A stretch of 64,000 nucleotides of DNA from Rosellinia necatrix (Eukaryota; Ascomycota; Sordariomycetes; Xylariales; Xylariaceae): NCBI GenBank assembly GCA_021209875.1, contig JAGYVD010000005.1, forward strand, positions 2,294,001-2,358,000, given 5' to 3'. Shown here one piece after another: positions 46,246 to 57,124 of this stretch; the first letter of the stretch is position 1; each line of letters starts with the position of its first letter. Below the pieces are notes generated by a model, which was not told where the DNA came from, searched no databases, and saw only the letters and a list, made by a program, of their open reading frames with translations. The translations under genes were made by a program, and so were the position numbers.

Positions 46246-48672
46246 CTAACGCCTTTTGGCTCTCGCTGCAGGTGCAGACTCGAAAGGATCGTCGGAAATC
46301 TCGTCATCACTAATTTCTAGTGGCTCCTGCTGGGTAGCTTTTTGTGAGAAATTCAATCTTGTTTGTCGTGTTCTCGCCGCAGAAGAGGTAGAGGCGGGAG
46401 CAACCGCGCGCGAGGAAGCCTGTGATCTTGATGGTTGCGATCGTGCAGCCGTAGCCCTGGTCGTTGTGGCGCGCTTAGGCGGTGGAGCAGGAGGGTCGTA
46501 ATTAGCATTACCCATGAAAATATCTTCGTCTCCATCCTCCTCCTCCTCCTCCTCCTCCTCCGCTTGTTTACGGCTACGCCCGCGACCTACAGTGGCTGCC
46601 TTCTTAGCTGGTGCTTTTGGGGCAGCCTTTGGGGCAGGCTTAGCCCGGGTAGCCGCTGCTTTTCGTCCCTTTGCCTTCGGCGCTGATGCCCCCTGATCAT
46701 CTTCTGCGATATCGCTCATCTCCTCGTCCTCATCATCAAGAAATCCTGTCCGCGTGGGCTTCCGCGTTCGGGTCGGGGGCTGTGTGGTTTGCGGTGTCTC
46801 TAGTGGTATTGCAGCATGATCGATTGCCTCCGGCTGATCCTCCCAAGGACCATCGAGGTCTGAGTCCCATTCTGCCGGTTTCGGTTTGTATACGAGCTTT
46901 GGTCCTCGTTTTAGCTGACCTGTGGCGAATTGGTGCTCAAATCTCTGTTTGATCCTCTCCATTGCGCTGTCAAGGTCTTCTTCGTTATCTTCCAAGGACA
47001 GCATCTGCTTGACTTGGCCTGACAGAGATTCGCTGACAAACTGTTCCATGGCGTGTTTGTCGTCCTTGTCGACAAACTGCGTTACCGCGTCGCCAAAAGG
47101 TGCTTGTGGAAGGATCTTGAGTGATTGGGCCTTTAAATATTCTTCTACCAACTTCGCAACTTTCACACTATCCATTTCAGCTAGACTAGCAACAACCTCT
47201 TCGGACAAGGCGTTGGCGGCCGTGGCACGTTCTATTTTGTAACACGTCAGTATGGTGGGCAAGTCGTCGTAGCAAATCGACTTACTCTGTACCGTCTTTT
47301 TTCGATAAAAGTGAACCACGTCGTTCGTGTTGGCCACCTTGTCCGAGAAACGATTAGAGAACCGCTGAGGATTCTCTATGTCATAGTGGCCCCCTTCGGG
47401 TGCCGTGTATTCAACCTTGAGGCGGATTAAGGGCCTTGGCCTTTCGATTTCATTCGCATCGCCTTCTTGCAGAGAGTCCCATTCCGCGTTGGCTTCTTCA
47501 ATCATCTCGTCCACCACGTCCATCAGCCTTCGGGTTAACTCCGGCCGGTTATCCTTCTTGTTTTCCAGGCCCTTGAACCTTTTGTCGGTGGCGAGAACTA
47601 TCTCGGCAGTGACAAACGGCCGGACGGTCTTTAAGCGATGCTTCTCGACAGCGAAGTCTCTGCCAGTCACGCTCACTACGGCGACATGTTTTGCGACGGC
47701 CTCGCCCGGTACCAGTGACGTAGCAACGGATGAGCCAGGCTGCATGACATGAAACCCCGTTTCGGGATTGTGTCGAGGATCGATGAGGCACTCATGCTCG
47801 TGACCCCAAACGACCAAGTCGAGCCATTCCGGCAGCATATTCTCGGGCAGGTAACTTGTAGCGGTATGCGCATGGTGATTCTGGTGAACGGCGAGCAAGT
47901 TGAACCAGTCGGCCGACTGCTGATTCGGTCGGAACCATTTTACTTTGTGATCACGAAAGTTCCGAAACATGCGCTCATCCCGTACGTTACTGATCCCGTA
48001 AAGCGCCAGCTTGGTTTGGCCTTTCTGGAGTAAGACGGGTTTCACGTCAATCTCGTCAACCTTGGGGGTGCGACCATAGTAGTTCACGAGGCCGGCAACT
48101 TGGAGCAGGTCAAGCGAGCAGTAATTCCCCTGGCCACTAGGATCGTCGTGGTTGCCATGAATAGAGAAGACGGGGATGGAAATGTTGATGTCTGGATCCT
48201 CGTAGTTGACGTGGCCGAAAGCGCTCGCGAAGACCTCGTTGGCGTCGCTTAGGAACTCAAGTTCACATGGCTTCATACCAAGACAGTTCTTTCGGAGCGA
48301 CCGCATGACATGGTACATTGACAGCCTTGACGGCTTGTTGTCATGGAAGAGATCGCCAGCAAGCAAGACCATATCCACCTGATATACTCGGTAAGCATAA
48401 CACAAACAGAACGTGCCTCCGCGAATCGCAGACTAGGCTAGGCCAGGTACGTACGTCTTCTGCCCGCGCCAGGCTCATGATCTCATCAAACGTTTTCCAA
48501 CTGTCATCTTTGCGGATGGCATCGCGCTCCTCGTAGCCCACATGATTATCCGTGGCGACGAGGATGCGAATCGTGTCTGCGCCTGATGCCGGGGTCGAGT
48601 AAGCTCAGCGCCCTCTACCTGGCCGCGGCAGCGAGCAAGGAGGAACATACCTGTCGATTGTGATGGCGGCAT
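46246..48672 (-). CDS. MRE11: MRE11, double-strand break repair nuclease
   Basis: Mre11 is the nuclease of the Mre11-Rad50-Nbs1 complex acting in DNA end resection, telomere care and meiosis. Exons 48672-48651, 48582-48455, 48378-47286 and 47231-46246 give 742 residues. All phosphoesterase motifs are present: D19 and H21 (VATDNHVG), D59 (LLAGDLFHD), N126 and H127 with D128 (IHGNHDD), and H residues in VHQNHHAHT and VVWGHEHEC. The Mre11 DNA-binding domain follows to about 480. The tail is disordered and carries an acidic E run ([18 protein letters not shown]) and several Arg/Ser/Thr-rich parts that may be methylated or phosphorylated. The third intron (47285-47232, 54 nt) is divisible by three and has no stop. 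Exon 1 encodes just seven residues plus one base. Confidence 0.93.
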
Positions 48673-49659
48673 ACTGCTGCACTCAATGGACACGCGCTGC
48701 TTGGCGAGTTTCGGGTCTTGCGTGGTAGGAATGGTAAAGATGACAGGAATGACAAGAACGACAAGAACGACAAGAACGACAAGAACGACAAGAACGACAA
48801 GAACGATACGATTGATGGGAGTGCTGGGAGTGATGAGAGGCGATGGATGGGAGAGATGATGGAAAGACAGTGGACGCCTTACTCTCTGAGCTGGGTAGGC
48901 AGGTAACAATCAAATTCCCATTCCGAAGTTCTTATGCCTATCACGAAGACCCCTAAATGAAAGAAACAAGTGGGCTAGCCGTTGACCTGAACGATCTCGA
49001 GGCTTATGTTACCCTGGATGCTTAGGTGGGCACCGTGGGTTCCATGGCTGTACTGTTAGGTAGGCTGTAGGGTAGTTTAGTTTAGTAGGTGCTTAGAAGT
49101 AGTTATGGGTAGCTGGGTGGTACTTGCTGGCTAAGTTACGGCTCTGGGTGACAAAAGACGCGTTGAGCTGGGTCTATGCTTCGAACCCACCCCGCGAAAT
49201 CACGTGCCGTGGAAAAGTAGTGAGTGCATGGGTTGTTAACTATTTGCACAACGCACCTGAAACATGCCGCTTTCGCAGACCATGTTTCTCTTCATAGGTA
49301 CTACGCAAAAGGGCCATAGCTTCAAGCAACGCTAGATATTACTAGATAATTCAGCCTAGTTGTACAATCAACACCTAGTGATGCAGATGAGTGTTCGTCC
49401 CTGTCCATGCCTCAATGAAAACTAGCAATCTTGAGATATCCGAAGTCTTCCCTCGTTAGAAAGTCACGGTAGTATTCCACGCCCACCGCTTTAACGCCAG
49501 TCCCCTAATCCAAACGAGAACCAGATGCGCAAATGTAGATCCATGCAAGGGCAACTCCTCTGAAAAAAAAAAAAAAAAAAGGAGAGAAGAACATGAAAAA
49601 TACACACATGCCAATGCGACAACGCGATTGTTCTATCATCCTTGAATGCTAATGCAATC
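48673..49659. other. MRE11 upstream region with minisatellite
   Basis: It lies between MRE11 and the 3' end of the SOK1-like gene, both read leftward. It holds the 9-bp repeat and an A18 tract (49,563-49,580). No gene is supported. Confidence 0.55.
48751..48804. repeat. 9-bp minisatellite, six perfect copies
   Basis: Six perfect tandem copies of GACAAGAAC, starting 79 bases upstream of the MRE11 start codon. They lie in the probable 5' leader or promoter, where on the transcribed strand they read GTTCTTGTC. Confidence 0.92.
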
Positions 49660-52600
49660 TCATGCCGTTGTCACCTTGCTAATAGACTCCTCCCCATCCA
49701 CCTTGGCGGAAACACTTTCCCACCAAACTCCGTGGGTATCTCGGTCAACACTACCGACTCGACCGACTTCATCAATCATCTCTCGTACTCTCTCGACGAA
49801 TTCGGGCAGCCCCAGGCCGGCTAGCTTCTCGCCAGCAGTGCTTGTGGCTTTGATCTTCTCGCTCGCAGATCCGACTTGCAGCCTAGTAAGCATATGACCC
49901 CTGACGCGAGTAAGTAGGAGTCTCATCACGGGCTCCCTGGGGTCTGTGTTGTGATCTTTGGCGTCTGCGTATGCCTCGAGAACTTTTGTCACAAGAGCCT
50001 GTAGGTGCTTCTTGGTGGCTGCGGGCATAGAGCGCCCGGCCTCGAGAGCTGCCATAATACCATGTACAGCCGTTGGCCGGCCAAGAGGTTTGGTAGTATC
50101 ATCCATCGATTCGAGGAGAGCAAACAGCCGGCCCGCCTCTGTTTTCCAAGGGGTTCGAACATCGCGTTTCAGCATGTTCTTACACTGCAGGAGAATAGCT
50201 CCTGCGGTAATGATACGAAGCGTTTGGCAGCCAAGCCGCACTCGCCGCTTCCTATCAAGAGTAAGAGGTTCTGGTAAGGTATCGGCTGACGGCGAAGGCT
50301 GTGTGAATTGGTCCACAAGCATTTGCCAGTAGATCTTGTCAGGTGTCGGCCGTAGTTTGGGGTGATTGATGCCTTCCGGGTCACGCCGATTTGCTTCCGC
50401 GTGCACTTTGTCTCGGGCTTCTCGCCATGCCACTTCTGCCCGAGCCAACGTCATTGCACCACTATCCAAGTCCTCCGCAAATTTTTTTGCCTCATATGGA
50501 GAAGCATGCCCAACGAGGTTGGGTGCCGCTACTTGTAGCATGTAGTTCGCATAATCATAAAGCATCACATCAATAAAAGAGATGAGCGCCTCGAAGCGAT
50601 CGACAATGGGACCTTGACCAAGCTTGTTATCTGCTAGATCTTTGACTTCCTCGTCCCGCACTGGGGCACAGAGCTTCGGTAGAAGGGAGGCCATTGAGGA
50701 AAAGAATCTTTCGTAGGAAAAGCTGCCAGCCTGAAACTGTCGTCCGGCTACATCAGTGTCGAGTATTTCGCCGATAAACGTGTGTATCGTTGAACCAGGC
50801 TTGACCAGGTGCTGCAGCCTATCTTTTATGTAATTGGCCATGATGACGAGATAATGGAATTCCTTCTCTTCGTTCCTTGGCCCTGACCGAAGATCCTTAA
50901 AAAGCGGCTCCATGCGTGACTTATGCTGCTCTTGGAAGTGTTCGAATTCAATGCGATATTCCCGGTTGATTGCTAACTCGTGAACGATAATTCTGTTATC
51001 TGGCAAAATAGGAGGATAATTCGACTGCGGTATGTGTTGCTTCGATTGCTGTTTGCTGGGAGGAGTCGGCGGTGGGGTTAGTGTTTGTAGTTGTGAAGAA
51101 ATTACATGATCTGCTGTAACATGATCGGCCATCGAAGAGCCGTCGGTGCTCAGGGAGTGTTCAGCAACGCGTGGTTTAGTATCGCCTGCGGGTTTCTTCG
51201 CCGCTCTCGCTTTTCTTGCTTGCTTTACTGCCTCAAAAATCTTCTTCTTTCCTTCCTGGGCGCCTATGAGTTTCTTGACCCGTACCATAAGCATTAATTG
51301 ATTATCCCTGATGCTCTGGCAGTAAGATTCAGTAACGGCCCCTTCCGTCCCATTTCTGACAGTTTGAAGGATAGCATCGAATTCCACAAACTGTAATATC
51401 ATTACTTCGACTAACGCATCTGAATCTCGCGCTTTCCAAGCAATGAAGGCGTTGTGGAAAGTAGCATAAACTTCTGGTAAAGCACCTTGTAGAGCGGGTG
51501 GTGGAGTGTAGTTGTTGGCTGAGGTTAATCGTGACAATATATTCTCAAAAGAGATCAACAAATCTCGCGCCTTGGCAACAAGATCCTGTAATTGAGGATT
51601 AGCCAGGTCATCACGAGGGATGGGTTGTCCTTGAGAAGATCCGACCTGCTCCTGTTCTCCTTTATGGTCCTTGTTACTGAGGACTTGAGTTGGATGCCCG
51701 AGAATGAGAAAAGCGCTTAAGAAGGTCCGAACGGCGGCCATCTCAGTGACGGAACCGGCATCACCCTCGCTCAAACCACATATACGGAGTACTTGCGCCG
51801 TTATTAGAAGAACTTGCTCTTGGCCAAGAAGCTCGACAACCTTATCAAAGGATGTCTCTCTGACGCAATCAATGTTTAGCCCGATGTCCGAAAAATCATG
51901 AACCGATTTTCTCCTCAGCATGGCCCTCCACCACCATTGGACCTTGGAGGCTGCGACGTCCTCGCTCATTGTGGTGTCCTCGCCTAGGCCTGACGACTCT
52001 TGTTCGTCACCTTCGGATGCGGTAGAGTCGCCGGCTGATTTCCTAGTCATAGTGCTATGAGCTCGTGAGCGTCGTGTCGCTTGGCGATTCCGCAATTCTT
52101 CCCTCCTTCTTTCAGCCTCAGCAAAACGCTCCTCCATTTGTAGCCGTAGTTTGCTTATCTCCTGTTCTCTTTTCTCTTTCATGCTTTCCGCGATAGCCTT
52201 GGCACGCTTGACTTCCTCAGCACACGCTGCGACAATCTCGGCCAGATTCTTCTCTCGTGCTTGAGCCGCTGCAAGGGCGCGGGCCTCGGAATTCGAGCTT
52301 TTCTGTTGGGCGGCTTTCGCTACAGCGGCTCTTAGGCGCACCTTCTCGGCATGGGCGGCTCGGTCGGCCAGGCGTGCCTTACGGTCTTCGAGGATAGAGG
52401 CACGACGCATCTGTTGGGCGATGAATCTACTCTGAGGACCCCCATGGTGGGCGAAACCATGCGAGGAGCGGGAGTGGGCAGAAGCTATGGAGTTCCTGCG
52501 AGACGAAGCGGCGGATTCCTTTCGACGACCCCGTGTTGGGCGGCAGAAGCGCGCAGCAATGTGGGGAGGCGGCGTATAAATACGATGGTCCTCCTCCTCC

Positions 52601-52716
52601 GAGGGCAGAGCCATATCTAGATCAAGATCGGGTTCTGGGGTGGCTGGATCGGGAGTCCCGACGGACTCTTCGATGTTCCGAGCTGGGTCGGCCAGGTCTG
52701 TGGATGCGCGGCGCAT
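49660..52716 (-). CDS. SOK1/TCP11-family protein
   Basis: An intronless gene of 1018 residues of the T-complex protein 11 family, whose yeast member Sok1 suppresses loss of cAMP-dependent kinase. Residues 1-110 are Ser/Arg/Pro-rich and contain RRNSIAS and MRRASIL, consensus sites for PKA. About 115-245 form an Ala/Arg/Glu coiled coil. An IQ-like helix, SKVQWWWRAMLRRKSVHDF, sits near 270. The TCP11 domain covers about 540-980, with HELAINREYRIEF, LVIMANYIKDRLQHLV and YDYANYMLQVAAPNLVGHASPYE. The direct role is unknown; link to cAMP/PKA signalling comes from yeast genetics. The start at MRRASTDLAD is the first ATG in the frame near strong coding sequence. Confidence 0.88.
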   Translation of the reverse strand: MRRASTDLADPARNIEESVGTPDPATPEPDLDLDMALPSEEEDHRIYTPPPHIAARFCRPTRGRRKESAASSRRNSIASAHSRSSHGFAHHGGPQSRFIAQQMRRASILEDRKARLADRAAHAEKVRLRAAVAKAAQQKSSNSEARALAAAQAREKNLAEIVAACAEEVKRAKAIAESMKEKREQEISKLRLQMEERFAEAERRREELRNRQATRRSRAHSTMTRKSAGDSTASEGDEQESSGLGEDTTMSEDVAASKVQWWWRAMLRRKSVHDFSDIGLNIDCVRETSFDKVVELLGQEQVLLITAQVLRICGLSEGDAGSVTEMAAVRTFLSAFLILGHPTQVLSNKDHKGEQEQVGSSQGQPIPRDDLANPQLQDLVAKARDLLISFENILSRLTSANNYTPPPALQGALPEVYATFHNAFIAWKARDSDALVEVMILQFVEFDAILQTVRNGTEGAVTESYCQSIRDNQLMLMVRVKKLIGAQEGKKKIFEAVKQARKARAAKKPAGDTKPRVAEHSLSTDGSSMADHVTADHVISSQLQTLTPPPTPPSKQQSKQHIPQSNYPPILPDNRIIVHELAINREYRIEFEHFQEQHKSRMEPLFKDLRSGPRNEEKEFHYLVIMANYIKDRLQHLVKPGSTIHTFIGEILDTDVAGRQFQAGSFSYERFFSSMASLLPKLCAPVRDEEVKDLADNKLGQGPIVDRFEALISFIDVMLYDYANYMLQVAAPNLVGHASPYEAKKFAEDLDSGAMTLARAEVAWREARDKVHAEANRRDPEGINHPKLRPTPDKIYWQMLVDQFTQPSPSADTLPEPLTLDRKRRVRLGCQTLRIITAGAILLQCKNMLKRDVRTPWKTEAGRLFALLESMDDTTKPLGRPTAVHGIMAALEAGRSMPAATKKHLQALVTKVLEAYADAKDHNTDPREPVMRLLLTRVRGHMLTRLQVGSASEKIKATSTAGEKLAGLGLPEFVERVREMIDEVGRVGSVDRDTHGVWWESVSAKVDGEESISKVTTA

Positions 52717-55700
52717 TGTGATGGTGATGGCGCTGGTGTTGACGCTGGCGGGGACAGTGCGCGGTTGGCGCTGTGCATTTCAGGTTCCAGGCTTACCGAA
52801 GACGGGGGAACAAGCCCACAGGAGTTGGGGATCTCACTAAGAACCCAGGGTGTTAGATAGTCCGGCGCGGGCACTTGGATAACTATATTATTGGTATCCT
52901 GCACACGTCGCTTCGGCCTGCCGTGATTAGGAAACAAGAGCGTTTGCCCAGGTGTGCTTTGAACACCCCAATCCTGTAGCTTGTTGGGCGAGTAAGTGGT
53001 AGTTATCTGTACTGACGCTGTTTGTTATACCTATGCTCTGCCGCCCTGTAGTGTTGTGGCTGGTACCCAAGTAGCAAACGCCGCCAGAACCAAAGATGGG
53101 CGTTACCAGATGGTGAACAAGAATACTCCGGCACAAAGTCAAAACCCAGGGAAAAGAGAAGGTAGCGTGAAGAAATGACTCGAAAACCGATCACAACGTC
53201 TCTAGGTTGTCAGGTTGGGATGGGTTGTCCGCTGATGTAGATAGGCAAGTGGCTAGTGTACACAGAAGGTGTGAAGAAAAAGAATAAGAATGGCCGAGAG
53301 GGAGAAGGGTCAGCTTCCAAGTTATTAATTTAGGAGAATGCTGAACGAGAAGTTGTCAGCACTGGTATGAGTCCAGGATGCCGCAGGATCACGAATGACG
53401 GAAAGGCCGCAGTACGCACGACAATGCGTGCCTTCCTCGGGTGAAGGCCTCTGGTTCTGACACCAAAGCGTGGAACAAGGTGGTGTTAGAGGCTGGTGTA
53501 GCCCACTCAGGTGAAACATCCACTGCAAGGTTTCCGCTTTGGGTCCACGACGTTCTCAGTAAGTATTTACAGGTAGGTCAGGTGCCACCCGGGTAGGGAG
53601 CCCTACAAACCCTGGAGGGAAGCCTCAATAAACATTTAATAGTAGGTAGCATATGATAAGCATTTAACAGTTATCGAAGTACCTAGCGAGAAACTAGAAA
53701 ATGTGTTTTTTTTGTCTCCCGGACAGCTGACTGGACACACGAGCTGAAAATGAAAATAAAATAAAATAAAATATTACCAAAGTCAACCTATAATAAGCGA
53801 AGTTCTCTTCTGTCGTCATCTTTCTGTTTCTGTTTGATTTACTTGTAGGAAAGGCCTGCGCAGGTTGCATTGCTACCTAGGTAGGTACCTATTATAGTAA
53901 GTACCTACTCTGTAATCTATAGCGTGCTGCTTGGTGGAATTCTGCACTAAACCGTATCTGTCGACCTGCTGACCAGCGAAGCCCGTCATTTTACTGCTGG
54001 CATCAAGTCAGGCCTAAACTACCTAGCTATTTACCTAGTCACGGGCAGTAGTTACTATGGAAGTGATTAGGCTTACCCATCGTAATGTCACAAAATTCAA
54101 AAATTCCACCGTTCTTCCACCTTCTACTGGGTAGGTAGGTACCTACTCATCTTCCGTCCCGTCCCTCTGCCTACCTACCAGGTAGGTATTCATCCGACTG
54201 ATTGAAGTAAGCTGTCCGAGGCGTATTAACGATGTTTACTAGCAGTCTTCCCTAAGGTTCCTTAGCCCCGAACTCATCCTACTATGACCATATACCTATC
54301 ATAGGTGTGTAGGTCGACGGATACCTACTTACCTAGAGGCAGGTACTTGTAGAGAGGCCGGGTATTGCGGTACCCGGCCTCCTGGGCCAACAAAAGGTTC
54401 CTGCAGTGGTACGGAAGATCACCCGCTTGACTCGATCCGCATCCCGGCCGATGCGACTCCCTGGCGGAATGCGGGGATACGGCCTACCATTCCTAGCTCT
54501 ATCCGACCGACCAACGTCCCATACCGGCTTTCCAGTGTGTTCCGACGAAGAGCAGGGCAGTGGGCAGTCTGTCTTCTTGCCAGAAATACAAATTCCAATG
54601 CACTTTATTCAAGATTATCATCGGTGGGTCGAATTGTATTATCTAGGCTTTTATGCCTAGCGACTGTAAGTTGATCAACGCTTTGACATGCAAGGGAGAG
54701 CCATAGGAAATTGCCGTTTATGCAGGGTTGATTGCGTTCAACATTCTGTTGAGTTATATACGACCTCTCCGGATGCGTGGTATATTTCAACGTGCGATTA
54801 GCGTATTCGATGCCTAATCATGAGGTTAGATATTGAGAATAAATATCCTTCGTAGTCTAGAATACAGAAGACTCTCATTTCTGCACGAGGCACCGCTTAT
54901 TCATTCTGATTTTTTTCTCCTGAATGGAATGCACACGATAGCTAGGATTGAGAAGGTAATCCGAACCTAACATTAAATACCCACGTAATGGTCAAGGCAA
55001 TTGTGGTAAATGTGAAGTTTGATTTGGACATTCGATGATAATGATTGATACACAAATACGAGTGCGCTGAAATGAGTGCTACCAGCAGAAGGAATTTGGT
55101 GTAACAACTAGGTATACAAACGGTGAGCGCAGTATACGTATCAACTTTAACACCATTTTTCATCCACGATAAGAAAGATGAAAGGTGCAGAGAGTGATCT
55201 CGATTTGCCTTGTTATGTGTGGTCTCGTGGCGGGGAACGAACACGACATTTTTCAAAAAAGGTAACATGATTTTGTCGGTTCAATTTGATGTGCGTAATG
55301 AGAGCGCTCTTATGACAAATGAAAATACCCGATATCAAATTGTTTGTAACAACTTCGGTATAAACAGCCAATACTTACCGGCTATCTTATAAACGATATC
55401 CTAGGTATCGATAGAGATGCCATTGCCGGCTAGGGCGCTACATTAATAACTGAGACTGAACACGTCAATTCTCCCAGACCAATGTGTCTTCACATCACGT
55501 TGCTGAATGATTGGTCGAGAGAGAATTTGAGATACCGTCAAACAAAACATGGTATTTATCTAGTCAGATCCTAGCAGATCCATTTGGTGCGGTCTAATCT
55601 AGCAAGTGATGTGGTTTGTTCATTTGTACCAATACCCCGGAGGAGGGCCCTAGATTGACGAAGGTTGGCTTGGTGGGTGAGACGCCCCGTTCCGTGAACC

Positions 55701-57072
55701 GGTTCGTGATATGAAAGGGGACTGATGATCGCCGGGAATAATCGTGGCGCAGATAGCGGCTAATGGCGATTTCGTGCCTGTGGAAGTGTCTAACTCTACC
55801 AAGGCCAGTACTTAGGTATGCAGCTTTCTTATCAGAACTAATATACGATATATGCGTGCTTAGAAAGAGATAGACATGTTCAAGAGCCCAAGAGACGGGA
55901 CAGGTACAGTAACCGGTGATAAAAAACCGGGTACCTGTGTGGGCATCGAATTGTGACAATGGCCGGCTTGAGATGTCGTCACGTTCCACCCGAAAGCGTC
56001 CTCTACTCTAGGCGATTACGGATACGTAACCTACTCCCCCGTGAGTTTCTCTACAAGTACAAGTCGTTATGTATGTATTGGAAATAAGTCTCTGGGCAGG
56101 GGATCGATACCTGCTAACAGGTTTAGTGTCTTGGATTTGTACTGGAATAAGCCTGGATGTCACTCCAAACGGCCAACAGGGCGCTGTTCGATATTTATCT
56201 GCGGCCAAACGAGGGCCTATGAAAAGTGAAAGAATAAAACGTGCGCGGCACTTGAACGCTGTCGACAAACGTCCCTTACTCTGGCTCGTCGCTTGAGGTA
56301 CGGTAGCCTGGTAACTACATGGTGTACCTAATAATACTCTAGTAACACACCTAAAGAGGGAGGGCCTTGGCAAGCAATAAGTATGCCCAACACCAGCACG
56401 TGGGAGCGCGGCAGTTCAAGTCGATTCTAGCCGGATTGGCGTTGCGCCGGGTCGCTATTGCTTGTCGATACTAGTAATAACTACCTAATGGTAGGTAGTG
56501 CACACTCCAGAATACACGAGCCGTCACACTGGTCCTACCCGTCGAGTCGGCGAAGCGTCCACGGGAAGCTTACCTAAGTACGGGGTACCTAGGTAGGGGA
56601 AAGATAGATCTGTGAAGAGGGGGTGTACCTACTACGTACTTATGTATGTATGCACCAACAACCTACCGTAATCTGAGATTTGCTAACATTCGGTACCCAC
56701 ACCCACATGATACTGCATGCCTAGCCGGTGGAGGGAATAGGCCAATCTGGGCATCGAGTGTCGCACTGGAAGGTACCGCCCAGGGGTACTAGAGCCGGAT
56801 GGACTATGTGGCATGCACCTGCCACCCACCTACTAGTTACATGGGGGGCGGTTCTGAAGGCAGGTAGTGTATGATGAGGATAGGCGCACAGAAGGTACCA
56901 GTACCATGTCTATTGGGGTCCCCACCTGAAATTCCACCTACACTGAACGCCACCCTCTCCAATCGAAGATACACATGCATCACTTTTCCCACCCTCGTCT
57001 TCGACATTTCTCTCGACTCCCTACTCTAAACCAACCCGAGAAGGCCATCCTTCCCCCCCAAATGTATACCTC
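52717..57072. other. 4.3-kb intergenic stretch upstream of KCS1
   Basis: This is the longest gene-free part of the window. It is rich in palindromic CTACCTAGGTAGG and TAGGTACCTA motifs (53,875-53,905; 54,130-54,190; 54,300-54,350; 56,480-56,650) and has AAAAT pentamers at 53,756-53,772. The 131-codon frame at 55594-55989 and the 121-codon frame at 56008-56373 on the minus strand lack any family feature. It might encode a long non-coding RNA, for which I have no evidence. Confidence 0.55.
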
Positions 57073-57124
57073 ATGTCCAGCCCTTCCTGTCAGCCCGAAA
57101 ATGCCGCATATGCTGCACGGGTGA
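57062..57124 (+). promoter_or_regulatory. uORF overlapping the KCS1 start
   Basis: An ATG 11 bases before the KCS1 start opens a 20-codon frame in another phase that ends at TGA 57122-57124, beyond the main start. If the transcript starts upstream of 57062, ribosomes using it would miss the main ATG. Neither ATG has a purine at -3, so leaky scanning is likely. Confidence 0.55.

Noticed and set aside
48718..48906. Frame encoding Lys-Asn-Asp repeats
   Set aside because: It is a translation of the 9-bp minisatellite upstream of MRE11.
49170..49200. Possible second tRNA T arm (CTTCGAACCC)
   Set aside because: No matching acceptor or D arm can be folded around it.
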